15,172 nucleotides of DNA from JBNLBT01 sp050303435 (GTDB taxonomy: Bacteria; Pseudomonadota; Gammaproteobacteria; Xanthomonadales; Marinicellaceae), in contig JBNLBT010000078.1 in NCBI GenBank assembly GCA_050303435.1, positions 1-15,172 on the forward strand. Reading direction: 5' to 3'. The translations under genes and the position numbers were made by a program. The notes under the pieces were generated by a model. It was not told the origin of the DNA, ran no database searches, and saw only the letters and a list, made by a program, of their open reading frames with translations. Below, piece by piece: positions 7,154 through 15,084 of the stretch; within the stretch, counting starts at the first letter, position 1, and every line of letters starts with the position of its first letter.

Positions 7154-9535
7154 ATGCCATTCAAGCGCCACCACCTCTTGTCCGGACTGTTGTTGACCGC
7201 GACCGCACTGCACGCCGCCACAGCGCCCAATCCCGGCGAATCCGAGACGCTGGAATTTTGGCGTTCTGACCGCTTGATGCCCACTCAAAAGGCTGGACTG
7301 CACCCCAGCCCACAAATCCGCAGCGCGGCGCTGAAAGTGCACCCCGATGGCTTGCCTCAATACGAGTCCCGACAAGTCAATGTGGATGCACAGGGCATGA
7401 ACATTGTGGCCGACGCGGCCAACGAACCCTCATTGGCGGTGAATCCGCTGAACCCGGCACAGATCGCCGTGGGTTGGCGTCAGTTTGACAGCATCGGCAG
7501 CGCCTATCGTCAGGCCGGTGCGGCCTATTCTGACGACGCTGGGCTCAGCTGGCATTCGGTTGGGCCGCTGGAACCGGGCACATTCCGCAGCGACCCGGTG
7601 TTGGCCGCCGGTGCGGATGGTGTGTTTTACTATCAAAGCCTCAAAGTTGAAGACATTTTTGGCACACCCAGCACCGACGACGACGTATTTCTGGTGGATC
7701 AATGGCGTTCACTGGATGGTGGCAAAACCTGGATTGATAAAACCTTTGCCTACGGCGGAGACAAAAGCTGGTTTGTGGTCGACGACGCCAACAGCGCCGA
7801 TCTGACGCGCATTTTTGCGGTGTGGAATGTGGCCGGCAACTCGTATTTTCCACGCACATACAATTATTCGCTGGACGGCGGGCTGTCGTTCAGTGAGCCG
7901 CAAGAAATGCCGGTGCAGCCGGTGTTTGGCACCGTGGCCCTGGGGCCCGATGGGTCCCTGTATGTGGTGGGAGCCAACCCGTATACTTCGTATAATACCA
8001 ACCAGATGCTGCGCATAGACGGCGCCCTGGATTCGCCGTTTGCACCGGGGCAATTCAATCAGGTGACGGAACTGGTGATGGGCGGTGGTTTGGGGTTCAG
8101 TGGCTTCATCAACCCCGACGGCCTGGATGGACAAATGTGGATTCAGGTGGACAAATCCAATCGCCACACGCGCGGTCATGTGTACGTGTTCGCCAGCATC
8201 AAACCGCTGGGTCCCGGAGGCCTGAACGTGCAGCTGACCCGCAGCACCGACCGCGGTGTGAGTTTCTCGCCGGTGCAGAAAATCAATCGCGACAGCGGCA
8301 ATAACAACCAGTGGTTCGGCACCATGGGTCTGGCGCCCAACGGACGGCTGGATCTGCTGTGGTACGACACGCGCATCAGCCCAACGGGCACGCAATCACA
8401 ATTGTACTGGAGCTATTCCTACGACGGCGGCGTGACGTTCTCGGCCAATCAGCCGCTGTCGCCGCCGTTTTTACACAATTTGGGTTATCCGATTCAGGAC
8501 AAGCTCGGCGACTATTTTGACGTGGTTTCGGACAACGGCGGCGCGCACATCGCCTACGCTGCCACCTTCGCCGGTGGACAGGACGTGTATTACCTGTACG
8601 CGAGGCCGGCGGCGTTCATCGAGAACCCCTATTTCCCGGCCGAGGAGATGAACAACGCCTGGGCCGACCCGGCGATTCCGCGTCAGGGCATTTTCTCTTC
8701 CATGCTGGTCAATTCGGCGGCCCCGGGCGGTCCACAGAACATCAATTTCGACGCCATATTTTCGGTCAACAACGCCGGGGAGCCGGTGTGGTTGGTGGCC
8801 CAGGGTGAGGTGCCGGGCGAAGGCGATGCCTTCAGCGTGCCGCTGTATCTGCCGACCGGCGATCTGTCGCCCGGCGGTGTGCCGCTGAAACCGGTGGGCC
8901 TGTTGCGCAAGACCCGCCTGTACGCGGACGGTGACTTGTTGCCGCGTCGCCTGCGCGTGGAAATCGACACCCGCGCGTCGGTGCTGGACGAATTGCAGGA
9001 TGCCTTGCCCGCCGGCGCCGTTGACGCGGCGTTTTTTAATGACAACGCCTTGCACGGCGAATACCGCGATCTGTCGCTCACAGCGCTGGTGCCCGGCGAA
9101 CAAAAGCAGCCGGATTTCTGTCACCCCTTTGCCCAGGTGCTGGCCAACCCACTGGAAAACTCGGAGGGCCGCGTGCAGTTTGTGTACCGGCGCGACGGCG
9201 CACTGAATTTGGTGGCGGCGGATTTCACCTACCTCAAAACCGTCGATGAATTTGGTCAGGCCCATCCGGTGCTGGATGCCAATAACCGCGCCATTCCCAC
9301 CTGGCAGGTGATCACCTCCAATGCGCCGTTCAGTGACAACGCGGTGCACAGTCGGGTGGATGCCAGCAACGGCGGCGAAGGGTTTTTCCTGCCCTCGGGC
9401 ACTGACCCCGGCTTGACCGAGTTCACCAGCGAAACGCTGATGCACAGCGATGGCGGAGCGCTGCAGGTGGAAAAAGACAACGGCGAAATGGAAAACTTGT
9501 CCGTGACGGCGGCCAACAGTTATTGCGGACACTAA
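7154..9535 (+). CDS. Secreted sialidase-like beta-propeller protein with five Asp-boxes
   Basis: 793 residues from the ATG at 7154, which has GGAG 6 nt upstream; an in-frame ATG at 7142 lacks a well-placed site. Residues 1-20 form a signal peptide (RHHLLSGLLLTATALHA). Five Asp-box/BNR motifs (S-x-D-x-G-x-x-W/F) start at residues 126 (SDDAGLSW), 186 (SLDGGKTW), 239 (SLDGGLSF), 364 (STDRGVSF) and 422 (SYDGGVTF), marking a six-bladed sialidase-type propeller over roughly residues 85-490. The catalytic residues of true sialidases cannot be placed, so the enzyme activity is open; binding or another hydrolase role is possible. Residues about 490-793 match nothing I recognise; they carry only two cysteines (one in FCHP, one three residues from the end). 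It stands alone, with its own promoter. Confidence 0.8.
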   Translation: MPFKRHHLLSGLLLTATALHAATAPNPGESETLEFWRSDRLMPTQKAGLHPSPQIRSAALKVHPDGLPQYESRQVNVDAQGMNIVADAANEPSLAVNPLNPAQIAVGWRQFDSIGSAYRQAGAAYSDDAGLSWHSVGPLEPGTFRSDPVLAAGADGVFYYQSLKVEDIFGTPSTDDDVFLVDQWRSLDGGKTWIDKTFAYGGDKSWFVVDDANSADLTRIFAVWNVAGNSYFPRTYNYSLDGGLSFSEPQEMPVQPVFGTVALGPDGSLYVVGANPYTSYNTNQMLRIDGALDSPFAPGQFNQVTELVMGGGLGFSGFINPDGLDGQMWIQVDKSNRHTRGHVYVFASIKPLGPGGLNVQLTRSTDRGVSFSPVQKINRDSGNNNQWFGTMGLAPNGRLDLLWYDTRISPTGTQSQLYWSYSYDGGVTFSANQPLSPPFLHNLGYPIQDKLGDYFDVVSDNGGAHIAYAATFAGGQDVYYLYARPAAFIENPYFPAEEMNNAWADPAIPRQGIFSSMLVNSAAPGGPQNINFDAIFSVNNAGEPVWLVAQGEVPGEGDAFSVPLYLPTGDLSPGGVPLKPVGLLRKTRLYADGDLLPRRLRVEIDTRASVLDELQDALPAGAVDAAFFNDNALHGEYRDLSLTALVPGEQKQPDFCHPFAQVLANPLENSEGRVQFVYRRDGALNLVAADFTYLKTVDEFGQAHPVLDANNRAIPTWQVITSNAPFSDNAVHSRVDASNGGEGFFLPSGTDPGLTEFTSETLMHSDGGALQVEKDNGEMENLSVTAANSYCGH

Positions 9536-9558
9536 AAAAATCGGACAAGGCCGTGTCA

Positions 9559-9587
9559 TTGGCTTGCACATTCAGCTAAGATATACC
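9559..9587 (+). promoter_or_regulatory. Candidate promoter for proS
   Basis: TTGGCT (9559-9564) and TATACC (9582-9587) are 17 bp apart, followed by a T-run and about 22 nt of leader to the proS start. Each hexamer matches consensus at 4 of 6 positions. Confidence 0.5.
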
Positions 9588-9615
9588 TTTTTTTTCATGG
9601 GGTTGTGAAGGCAGC

Positions 9616-11325
9616 ATGAGAGTGAGTCGGTTTCACTTGGTGACACGCAAGGAAATCCCGGCCGATGCCGAGATCGTCAGTCACCGTCTGATGATTCGCA
9701 GCGGCATGATCCGCAAACTGGGCGCCGGTCTGTACACCTGGGCACCGCTGGGACTGAAGGTGCTGAAAAAAGTCGAACAGATCATTCGCGAGGAGATGGA
9801 CGCCTCCGGCGCACTGGAGGTGCTGATGCCGGCGGTGCAGCCGGCGGAACTGTGGCAGGAAACCGGTCGCATTGAACAGTTCGGTGGCCAGTTGCTGGGA
9901 CTGCAGGACCGCGCCGGACGGGCGTATTTCTTTGGTCCCACGCACGAAGAAGTGATCACCGATTTTGCCCGCAATGAAATCAATTCCTACAAGCAGCTGC
10001 CGATCAATTATTACCAGATTCAGACCAAATTTCGTGACGAGATTCGCCCGCGTTTCGGTGTCATGCGCGCGCGTGAATTCCTGATGAAAGACGCCTATTC
10101 ATTTCATCTGAGCAGCGACTGCCTGCAACAGACCTACGATTTGATGCACACCACCTATTCGCGCATTCTGGAACGTCTGGGGCTAGAATACCGCTGCGTG
10201 CTGGCCGATTCCGGCGCCATCGGCGGTTCGGGGTCGCAGGAATTTCACGTGATCGCCGATTCCGGCGAGGACGCGCTGATGTATTCAGATCAAAGCGACT
10301 ACGCCGCCAACATCGAAAAGTGCGCCGCGGTGTCGCTGATATCTGAGCGCGCCGCACCGGGTGAATCCCTGCAGACACTGGACACACCGACTCAGAAAAC
10401 CATCGAAGCGGTGGCCGAACACCTGAATCTGGGCACCGATCGACTGGTCAAAACCCTGCTGGTGCAGGGCGTTGACGGGCCGGTGGCTCTGGTTTTGCGC
10501 GGCGATCACCAGTTGAACGAAATCAAGGCCGCCAATCTGCCGGAAGTGGCCTCCCCGCTGGAATTTCTCGATGAGGCAGCGATCCGCAAACTGACCGGGT
10601 GCGAAGCCGGTTTCATTGGTGTCAAGGGCCTGGAGTGCACCGTGATCGCCGATCTGACCGCCGCCAACATGGCGGATTTCGTCTGCGGCGCCAACCGCGA
10701 CGGCCAACACCTGGGCGGCGTCAATTGGCAACGCGATGCCAACCATCACCGCGCCGCGGACATTCGCAACGCCGAGGTCGGTGACCCCAGCCCCGACGGC
10801 GCAGGCGTGTTGCAACAGGCGCGCGGCATTGAGGTGGGGCACATTTTTCAGCTGGGAAACAAATATTCCCAGGCCATGAACGCCGTGGTGCTGGATGAGA
10901 ACGGCCAGGCCCGGGCCATGGAAATGGGCTGCTACGGCATGGGCGTGTCGCGCATGGTGGCCGCCGCCATTGAACAAAACCACGACGATTCGGGCATCAT
11001 CTGGCCGCCGGCGCTGGCGCCATTCAGCGTGGCCCTGTTGCCGATGAACTACAGCAAATCGCAGCGCGTGGCGGAAACCGCTGAGCAGCTGCACCGGGCG
11101 CTGAGTGAAGCCGGCATTGACGTGTTGCTGGACGACCGCAAGGTCCGGCCGGGGCCGATGTTTGCCGACGCCGAATTGATTGGAACGCCGCATCAGGTGG
11201 TGATCGGTGACCGCACGCTGGATGAAGGGTGCGTGGAATACCGCAACCGCCGCGATTTGAAAAACAGTCAACGCATAGCGACGCAGGACATCGTGGCCTT
11301 TTTGCAGGAGAAGTTGCTGGAATGA
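9616..11325 (+). CDS. proS: Prolyl-tRNA synthetase, bacterial type with insertion domain
   Basis: 569 residues, close to the 572 of Escherichia coli ProS. It charges tRNA-Pro with proline in the cytoplasm. The N-terminus (GMIRKLGAGLYTWAPLG, 30-46) is the class II motif 1 region. GPTHEE (107-112) is the ATP/proline site, motif 2 is FRDEIRPRFGVMRAREF (139-155), and motif 3 is MGCYGMGVSRMVAAAIE (from 437). Residues roughly 224-405 form the YbaK-like insertion domain that edits mischarged Ala-tRNA-Pro; DRLVKTLLVQG keeps the expected lysine. The C-terminal anticodon-binding domain starts at about 470. AAGG lies 4 nt before the ATG. The stop overlaps the next gene by ATGA. Confidence 0.98.
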   Translation: MRVSRFHLVTRKEIPADAEIVSHRLMIRSGMIRKLGAGLYTWAPLGLKVLKKVEQIIREEMDASGALEVLMPAVQPAELWQETGRIEQFGGQLLGLQDRAGRAYFFGPTHEEVITDFARNEINSYKQLPINYYQIQTKFRDEIRPRFGVMRAREFLMKDAYSFHLSSDCLQQTYDLMHTTYSRILERLGLEYRCVLADSGAIGGSGSQEFHVIADSGEDALMYSDQSDYAANIEKCAAVSLISERAAPGESLQTLDTPTQKTIEAVAEHLNLGTDRLVKTLLVQGVDGPVALVLRGDHQLNEIKAANLPEVASPLEFLDEAAIRKLTGCEAGFIGVKGLECTVIADLTAANMADFVCGANRDGQHLGGVNWQRDANHHRAADIRNAEVGDPSPDGAGVLQQARGIEVGHIFQLGNKYSQAMNAVVLDENGQARAMEMGCYGMGVSRMVAAAIEQNHDDSGIIWPPALAPFSVALLPMNYSKSQRVAETAEQLHRALSEAGIDVLLDDRKVRPGPMFADAELIGTPHQVVIGDRTLDEGCVEYRNRRDLKNSQRIATQDIVAFLQEKLLE

Positions 11326-11933
11326 ATGAAGACAAAATCAAGAATTCACTGAAGGATTCGGCGGTTTTTTTAAAACACGCCGTGAGCAAGCCCCTGCAAG
11401 TGGGCTATCTGTTTCCCAGTTCCTCGTTTCTGATTCGACGGATTGCGCGCAGCGCACAACTGGACCGGGCCGCGCGGGTGATCGAGTTGGGGCCCGGCAC
11501 CGGCGGCACCACCAAAGGCCTGCTCAGCGCGATGCCGCAAGAGGCCGAGCTGATCACGGTGGAAATCAACAAAAAATTCGTTGAACACATCAAGAAAACC
11601 ATCGACGATGAACGCCTGATCATCAGCGATCGCGGCGCCGAACACCTCAAAACCATCATGCGTGAAGCCGGCTGGCAGGCCGCCGATGTGGTCATCTCCG
11701 GCATCCCGTTTTCCACCCTGCCCAAAGGGTTGGATCAGAAAATCATCGATTCCATCCACGCCGCGCTGAAACCCGGCGGTTTGTTTGTGGCTTATCAGTT
11801 GCGCGACCGCGTCAGTCAGCTGGCCACGCCGGTGTTTGGCAAACCGCGCATCCAAATGGAATACAAGAACATGCCACCGATGCGCATTTTTATCTGGCAC
11901 AAACGCGACGATGCCGGGGTGGCCGGCGCGTAA
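11322..11933 (+). CDS. SAM-dependent methyltransferase, phospholipid N-methyltransferase (PmtA)-like
   Basis: 203 residues from the ATG at 11322. The frame is open further upstream inside proS, but the protein from 11322 matches family length and has GGAG 10 nt upstream. Motif I is VIELGPGTGG (53-62), the motif II acidic residue is Glu81 in VEIN, and ADVVISGIPFSTLP (121-134) fits motif IV of PmtA- and KsgA-related enzymes. A FPSSSFL stretch (31-37) before motif I is also typical of PmtA-like proteins. The likely role is methylating phosphatidylethanolamine or a related head group, but rRNA or small-molecule targets cannot be excluded. No membrane helix is predicted, fitting a peripheral membrane enzyme. 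It is coupled to proS by a 4-nt overlap. Confidence 0.8.
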   Translation: MNEDKIKNSLKDSAVFLKHAVSKPLQVGYLFPSSSFLIRRIARSAQLDRAARVIELGPGTGGTTKGLLSAMPQEAELITVEINKKFVEHIKKTIDDERLIISDRGAEHLKTIMREAGWQAADVVISGIPFSTLPKGLDQKIIDSIHAALKPGGLFVAYQLRDRVSQLATPVFGKPRIQMEYKNMPPMRIFIWHKRDDAGVAGA

Positions 11934-11934
11934 G

Positions 11935-11949
11935 GGCTGGCACCCAGCC
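11935..11949 (+). terminator. Short hairpin after the methyltransferase gene
   Basis: GGCTGG (11935-11940) and CCAGCC (11944-11949) form a 6-bp stem with a 3-nt loop right after the stop codon. No U run follows directly; a run of seven T lies about 50 nt further on. Termination here is uncertain. Confidence 0.3.
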
Positions 11950-12012
11950 AGTGTTCGCGGCCGCGCCCAACGGCCGGTCCGCTGCGCCGTCAAATTTTTT
12001 TCAATAAAGTCC

Positions 12013-12043
12013 TTGCCTCTGACGTTACGTCAAGCCGTACACT
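12013..12043 (+). promoter_or_regulatory. MerR/TipAL-type promoter and operator
   Basis: TTGCCT (12013-12018) and TACACT (12038-12043) are 19 bp apart, the long spacer typical of MerR-family-controlled promoters. Inside the spacer is the perfect palindrome TGACGT-T-ACGTCA (12020-12032), resembling TipAL-type operators. The MerR/TipAS gene starts only 10 nt after the -10, so the message would have about 3 nt of leader. This predicts autoregulation, with ligand binding untwisting the over-long spacer. Confidence 0.8.
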
Positions 12044-12052
12044 GCACGCGTC

Positions 12053-12787
12053 ATGAACACAGCATCCACTTCAATGCGCATCGGTGAACTGGCCCGCCGC
12101 GTGAATCTGACCCCGCGCACCCTGCGCTGGTATGAAGCGTGCGGCCTGTTGCAACCGGCGCGTCGCAACGCGGCGGGGCAGCGCCATTACGACGGTGAGA
12201 GCCTGTTGCGTTTGCAGCACATTGTGTCAATGAAGTCCCTGGGTTTCTCTCTAGATGAAATCCGCCGGGTGCTGGACCGTGATGAGTTGACATTGTCCGA
12301 AGTTGTGACCCGACAGCGCCGCCAACTGGCGCAGCAGATTGACCACGCCGAGCGCCTGCTGGCGCGACTGGACGATCTGCAACGGGCGCTGAAACTTGAG
12401 ACGGTGTCTGATGATCAATTGTTAACCAGCATAGGAATGACGCAGATGTTTGAAAAAAATTACACCGCAGCGCAGCGCCAACAACTCAAGGCCCGCGCTG
12501 AAGAAATTGGACCTGAAAAAATGCAACAGGCGCAACAGCGCTGGGGCGAGCTGATTGCCGCCGTGGACGCCGCACGCACAGCCGGAACCGACGTGAGCGA
12601 TCCGTCGGTGCAGCAACTGGCGCGCGAATGGCGCGATCTGGTGCAGCAATTCAGCGGCGGCGACGCCGACATAGAACGCCGCGTGCAAAGCGGCTGGCAA
12701 CAAAACCCGGCACAGGCCGAAGCCATGGGCCTGAGTACGGCGCTGTTTGAATACGTCGGCCGCGCAATGCAGGCTCTGGACCGTTGA
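12053..12787 (+). CDS. MerR-family transcription regulator with TipAS ligand-binding domain
   Basis: 244 residues. The winged-helix MerR DNA-binding domain starts at Met8 (MRIGELARRVNLTPRTLRWY) and continues through GQRHYDGESLLRLQHI. A long dimerisation coiled coil spans about 80-115. Residues about 131-240 match the TipAS antibiotic-recognition domain (FEKNYTAAQRQQL, then REWRDLVQQFSGGD), which in TipAL traps thiopeptides. Related regulators (Mta, SkgA, AlbA) sense other hydrophobic compounds. It binds DNA in the cytoplasm, most likely the palindromic promoter just upstream. The first ATG (12053) would give a nearly leaderless mRNA; the ATG at 12074 gives the textbook MerR start but lacks a Shine-Dalgarno. 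The DNA glycosylase gene follows 3 nt later and is probably co-transcribed. Confidence 0.9.
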   Translation: MNTASTSMRIGELARRVNLTPRTLRWYEACGLLQPARRNAAGQRHYDGESLLRLQHIVSMKSLGFSLDEIRRVLDRDELTLSEVVTRQRRQLAQQIDHAERLLARLDDLQRALKLETVSDDQLLTSIGMTQMFEKNYTAAQRQQLKARAEEIGPEKMQQAQQRWGELIAAVDAARTAGTDVSDPSVQQLAREWRDLVQQFSGGDADIERRVQSGWQQNPAQAEAMGLSTALFEYVGRAMQALDR

Positions 12788-12790
12788 GGC

Positions 12791-13339
12791 GTGGTGACAC
12801 GACGCGGCGGAAAAACCCCAACGACCGGTGCGTTGCACTCCTTCGCGCCGGTCATCAACGCCGAATCGCGCGTGTTGATTCTTGGCAGCATGCCCGGCGT
12901 GGCCTCACTGCAACAGCAGCAATACTACGCACACCCGCGCAACGCCTTCTGGCCGATTGCCTGCGCCGCGCTTGAAACGGAGGTGCCGGTCGAATATGCG
13001 CAACGTCTGCGCACGCTGTTGCAAGGCTCTCTGGCGTTGTGGGACGTGCTGCAGCGCTGCCATCGACCCGGCTCATTGGACGCCGACATCGTCGCCGACA
13101 GCATTGAAGTGAATGATTTTGCCGCGCTGTTGTTGCGGCATCCGCGCATCCAGCGCATTTGTTTCAATGGCCAGGCCGCCGCGAAGGCCTATCGACGGCG
13201 TGTGCTGCCGGGTTTGCCGGCGCAACAGGCCGCCATTGAAACACGGATTTTGCCCTCCACCTCACCGGCCATGGCGCGTTTGAATCTGCAACAGAAAAGT
13301 GAGATCTGGCGGCCGGCCATCACCCCGCATCGCCACTAA
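12791..13339 (+). CDS. DNA-deoxyinosine (hypoxanthine) glycosylase, UDG family 6
   Basis: 182 residues. Members of this uracil-DNA-glycosylase superfamily branch remove hypoxanthine, and sometimes uracil, from DNA to start base-excision repair. LGSMPG (31-36) and YYAHPRNAFW (45-54) form the family active-site signature. LALWDVL (81-87), FNGQAA (125-130) and LPSTSPA (154-160) are the other conserved blocks, the last matching the DNA-inserting loop position. No iron-sulfur cysteines are present, as expected for this family. Two tandem GTG codons (12791 and 12794) are possible starts; GAGG sits 4 nt before the second, so the true start may be 3 nt later. The gene follows the MerR gene after 3 nt and its end overlaps the convergent nitroreductase by 20 bp. 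Confidence 0.85.
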   Translation: MVTRRGGKTPTTGALHSFAPVINAESRVLILGSMPGVASLQQQQYYAHPRNAFWPIACAALETEVPVEYAQRLRTLLQGSLALWDVLQRCHRPGSLDADIVADSIEVNDFAALLLRHPRIQRICFNGQAAAKAYRRRVLPGLPAQQAAIETRILPSTSPAMARLNLQQKSEIWRPAITPHRH

Positions 13340-13997
13340 AAAAAGTCATGATCTGATCGTCGTCCTTGCGCCGGATGTTCGGCACCGTGGCTTGCGCGCT
13401 GGCGTGCCCGGTGACGATCAACAGATACGGCCGCTCGTTGTCCGGTCGCTTGAGCACGGTTTTTAAAAAGCCCATTGGACTGGGGGTGTGGGTCAACGTG
13501 GCCAGGCCGCAAGCATGCAGCGCGGCCAGCAGCAAACCGCAAGCGATGCCCACCGATTCGCCGGTGTAGTAATGTTTCAGGCGCTGTCCCTGCGCATCCA
13601 GGCCGTAGCGCTCGGCGAACACCGCGATCAGCCACGGCGCGGTTTGCAGAAACGGCTTGTGCTCATCGGTGCCCAGCGGCTTGAGGGCGTCCAGCCATTC
13701 CTGCGGCGCACGCTTTTGATAGAACTCGCGTTCCTCGGCTTCCGCACCGACGCGGATCTGTTGCTTGATCGTCGGGTCGGACACCGCGACGAAGTGCCAG
13801 GGCTGACGGTGCGCGCCGCTGGGCGCCGAGGCGGCCGCGCGGATGCACGCTTCAATCACCGTCCGTGGCACCGCCTGATCGGTGAAATCCCTCACCGTGC
13901 GGCGTTGCTGCATCAGCGCGTTGAACGCACTCGCTGCCGATGCCCGTTCGGCGTCGCTGAATTGCGGGCGATAGGTGAAGGGAATGAAATCGCTCAA
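13320..13997 (-). CDS. Nitroreductase-family flavoenzyme, iodotyrosine deiodinase-like
   Basis: 225 residues starting with TTG at 13997; GAGG 6 nt upstream supports this rare start, and the first in-frame ATG (residue 29) would cut into the fold. QRRTVRDF (31-38) and APSGAHRQPWHF (58-69) bind FMN. ESVGIACGLLLAALHACGLATLTHTPSP (147-174, seen in parts) and the ATVPN...KDDDQIM tail closely resemble iodotyrosine deiodinase (IYD). From a remembered human IYD sequence the lid region aligns without gaps over 41 residues, and Glu89, Tyr93 and Lys114 fall on the IYD substrate-binding Glu157, Tyr161 and Lys182. Reductive dehalogenation of halotyrosines is therefore plausible; a generic nitroreductase is the alternative. 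It follows the saccharopine dehydrogenase gene by 1 nt. Confidence 0.85.
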   Translation of the reverse strand: MSDFIPFTYRPQFSDAERASAASAFNALMQQRRTVRDFTDQAVPRTVIEACIRAAASAPSGAHRQPWHFVAVSDPTIKQQIRVGAEAEEREFYQKRAPQEWLDALKPLGTDEHKPFLQTAPWLIAVFAERYGLDAQGQRLKHYYTGESVGIACGLLLAALHACGLATLTHTPSPMGFLKTVLKRPDNERPYLLIVTGHASAQATVPNIRRKDDDQIMTFFSGDAG

Positions 13998-13998
13998 A

Positions 13999-15084
13999 TC
14001 ACACCTCGCGGATCACGATGTTGTGCACCGCCAACTCCTGCATCAGCGCATCAAACCAGTCCTGCTTGCGACCGATCAACTCCGGCGGCAGCACGCCGTG
14101 CGGCAGGGAGTGATTCAGCAGCAGACGCACGCCGGCGGCGCAGGTGTAGCCGGTGGTGCGCGCCATGGAACTGACCTGGCGCTGCGCGTCGAAATGGTCA
14201 ATCAGTTGGTAATTGAAGGTTTTTTTCACGCCGTTGATGTGCCCCGCGGCGCGCATCTGCATCACCGTCAGATCGGTTTCACCCGGCTGGAACTGCCATT
14301 GCTGCAACAGCACTTTGGCAGTGTTTTCGCGGTGTTCCGGGCTGAAGAACCCGGCGTCGATGAGCTGTTGGATGAAGCGCGCGTGGCCGGGATAGCGCAC
14401 GGTTTTTTCCGCCATGTTGGGGATGTCGGTGGTTTTCAGCAGAGAGCGCAGGCCGTCGGTGTTGAACGCCTCCATGCTGCCGATGCCGTCAAAATACAGC
14501 GCTTCAATTTCGCTCATGGCCGGCAGCACCAGATCCTCGCCGTGACGCCGCATGCGTGCCGGGCGGGTGTATTCCTCGATCACGTCCAACGGCGCAAACG
14601 GCGCCTTGTACTGAAACGGCTCAACGCGTTCGGTGGGCACCCCGCCGACCATGCAGACGAATTCTTCCAGGCGGTCAAAGCGCGTCAACAGGTGACCTGC
14701 GTACAGGTTTGACAAACCCGGTGCCAGACCGAAATCCACCAGCGCGGACACCCCGTGTTGCTTGGCCAGATCATCCAGCGCCAGCGCGTCTTCGGCAAAA
14801 AATGAGATGTCGACGATTTGTTTGCCGGCGCGGATCAGGCGTTCCAGCGTGGTGTATCCCATGCGGCTGGGCAAGGCACCAACCACGACCTCGGCGTCGT
14901 CAATGCAGTCTTTCAGGGCCGCCGCGTCGCCCAGGTCGCAGGCGCGCAATTCACAGCGCTGGCTCAGTCCTTTCAGGTGTTCCACGCTGAGATCGGCCAG
15001 ACGCACCGCGTGGTCTTGTGCCAGGTTGTCGGCAATCGCGGCGCCGATGCGGCCGCCGCCCAATACTGTGATTTTTTTCTTCAT
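13999..15084 (-). CDS. Saccharopine dehydrogenase-family NAD(P)-binding protein
   Basis: 361 residues from the ATG at 15084, which has GGGGTG 5 nt upstream; a TTG nine codons earlier is a weaker start. The Rossmann motif VLGGGRIGAAIADN (7-20) opens the protein, followed by VVVGALPSRMGYTTLERLI and VDISFFAEDALALDD, typical of saccharopine dehydrogenases. GLAPGLSNLYAGHL (119-132) and the central catalytic-domain segments (MVGGVPTERVEPFQYK) match the lysine-pathway type. The likely reaction is saccharopine to lysine or to aminoadipate semialdehyde plus glutamate, but paralogues act on carboxynorspermidine and other imino acids. It appears to form a two-gene operon with the downstream nitroreductase (1-nt gap). 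No aminoadipate semialdehyde dehydrogenase is visible before the window ends. Confidence 0.85.
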   Translation of the reverse strand: MKKKITVLGGGRIGAAIADNLAQDHAVRLADLSVEHLKGLSQRCELRACDLGDAAALKDCIDDAEVVVGALPSRMGYTTLERLIRAGKQIVDISFFAEDALALDDLAKQHGVSALVDFGLAPGLSNLYAGHLLTRFDRLEEFVCMVGGVPTERVEPFQYKAPFAPLDVIEEYTRPARMRRHGEDLVLPAMSEIEALYFDGIGSMEAFNTDGLRSLLKTTDIPNMAEKTVRYPGHARFIQQLIDAGFFSPEHRENTAKVLLQQWQFQPGETDLTVMQMRAAGHINGVKKTFNYQLIDHFDAQRQVSSMARTTGYTCAAGVRLLLNHSLPHGVLPPELIGRKQDWFDALMQELAVHNIVIREV

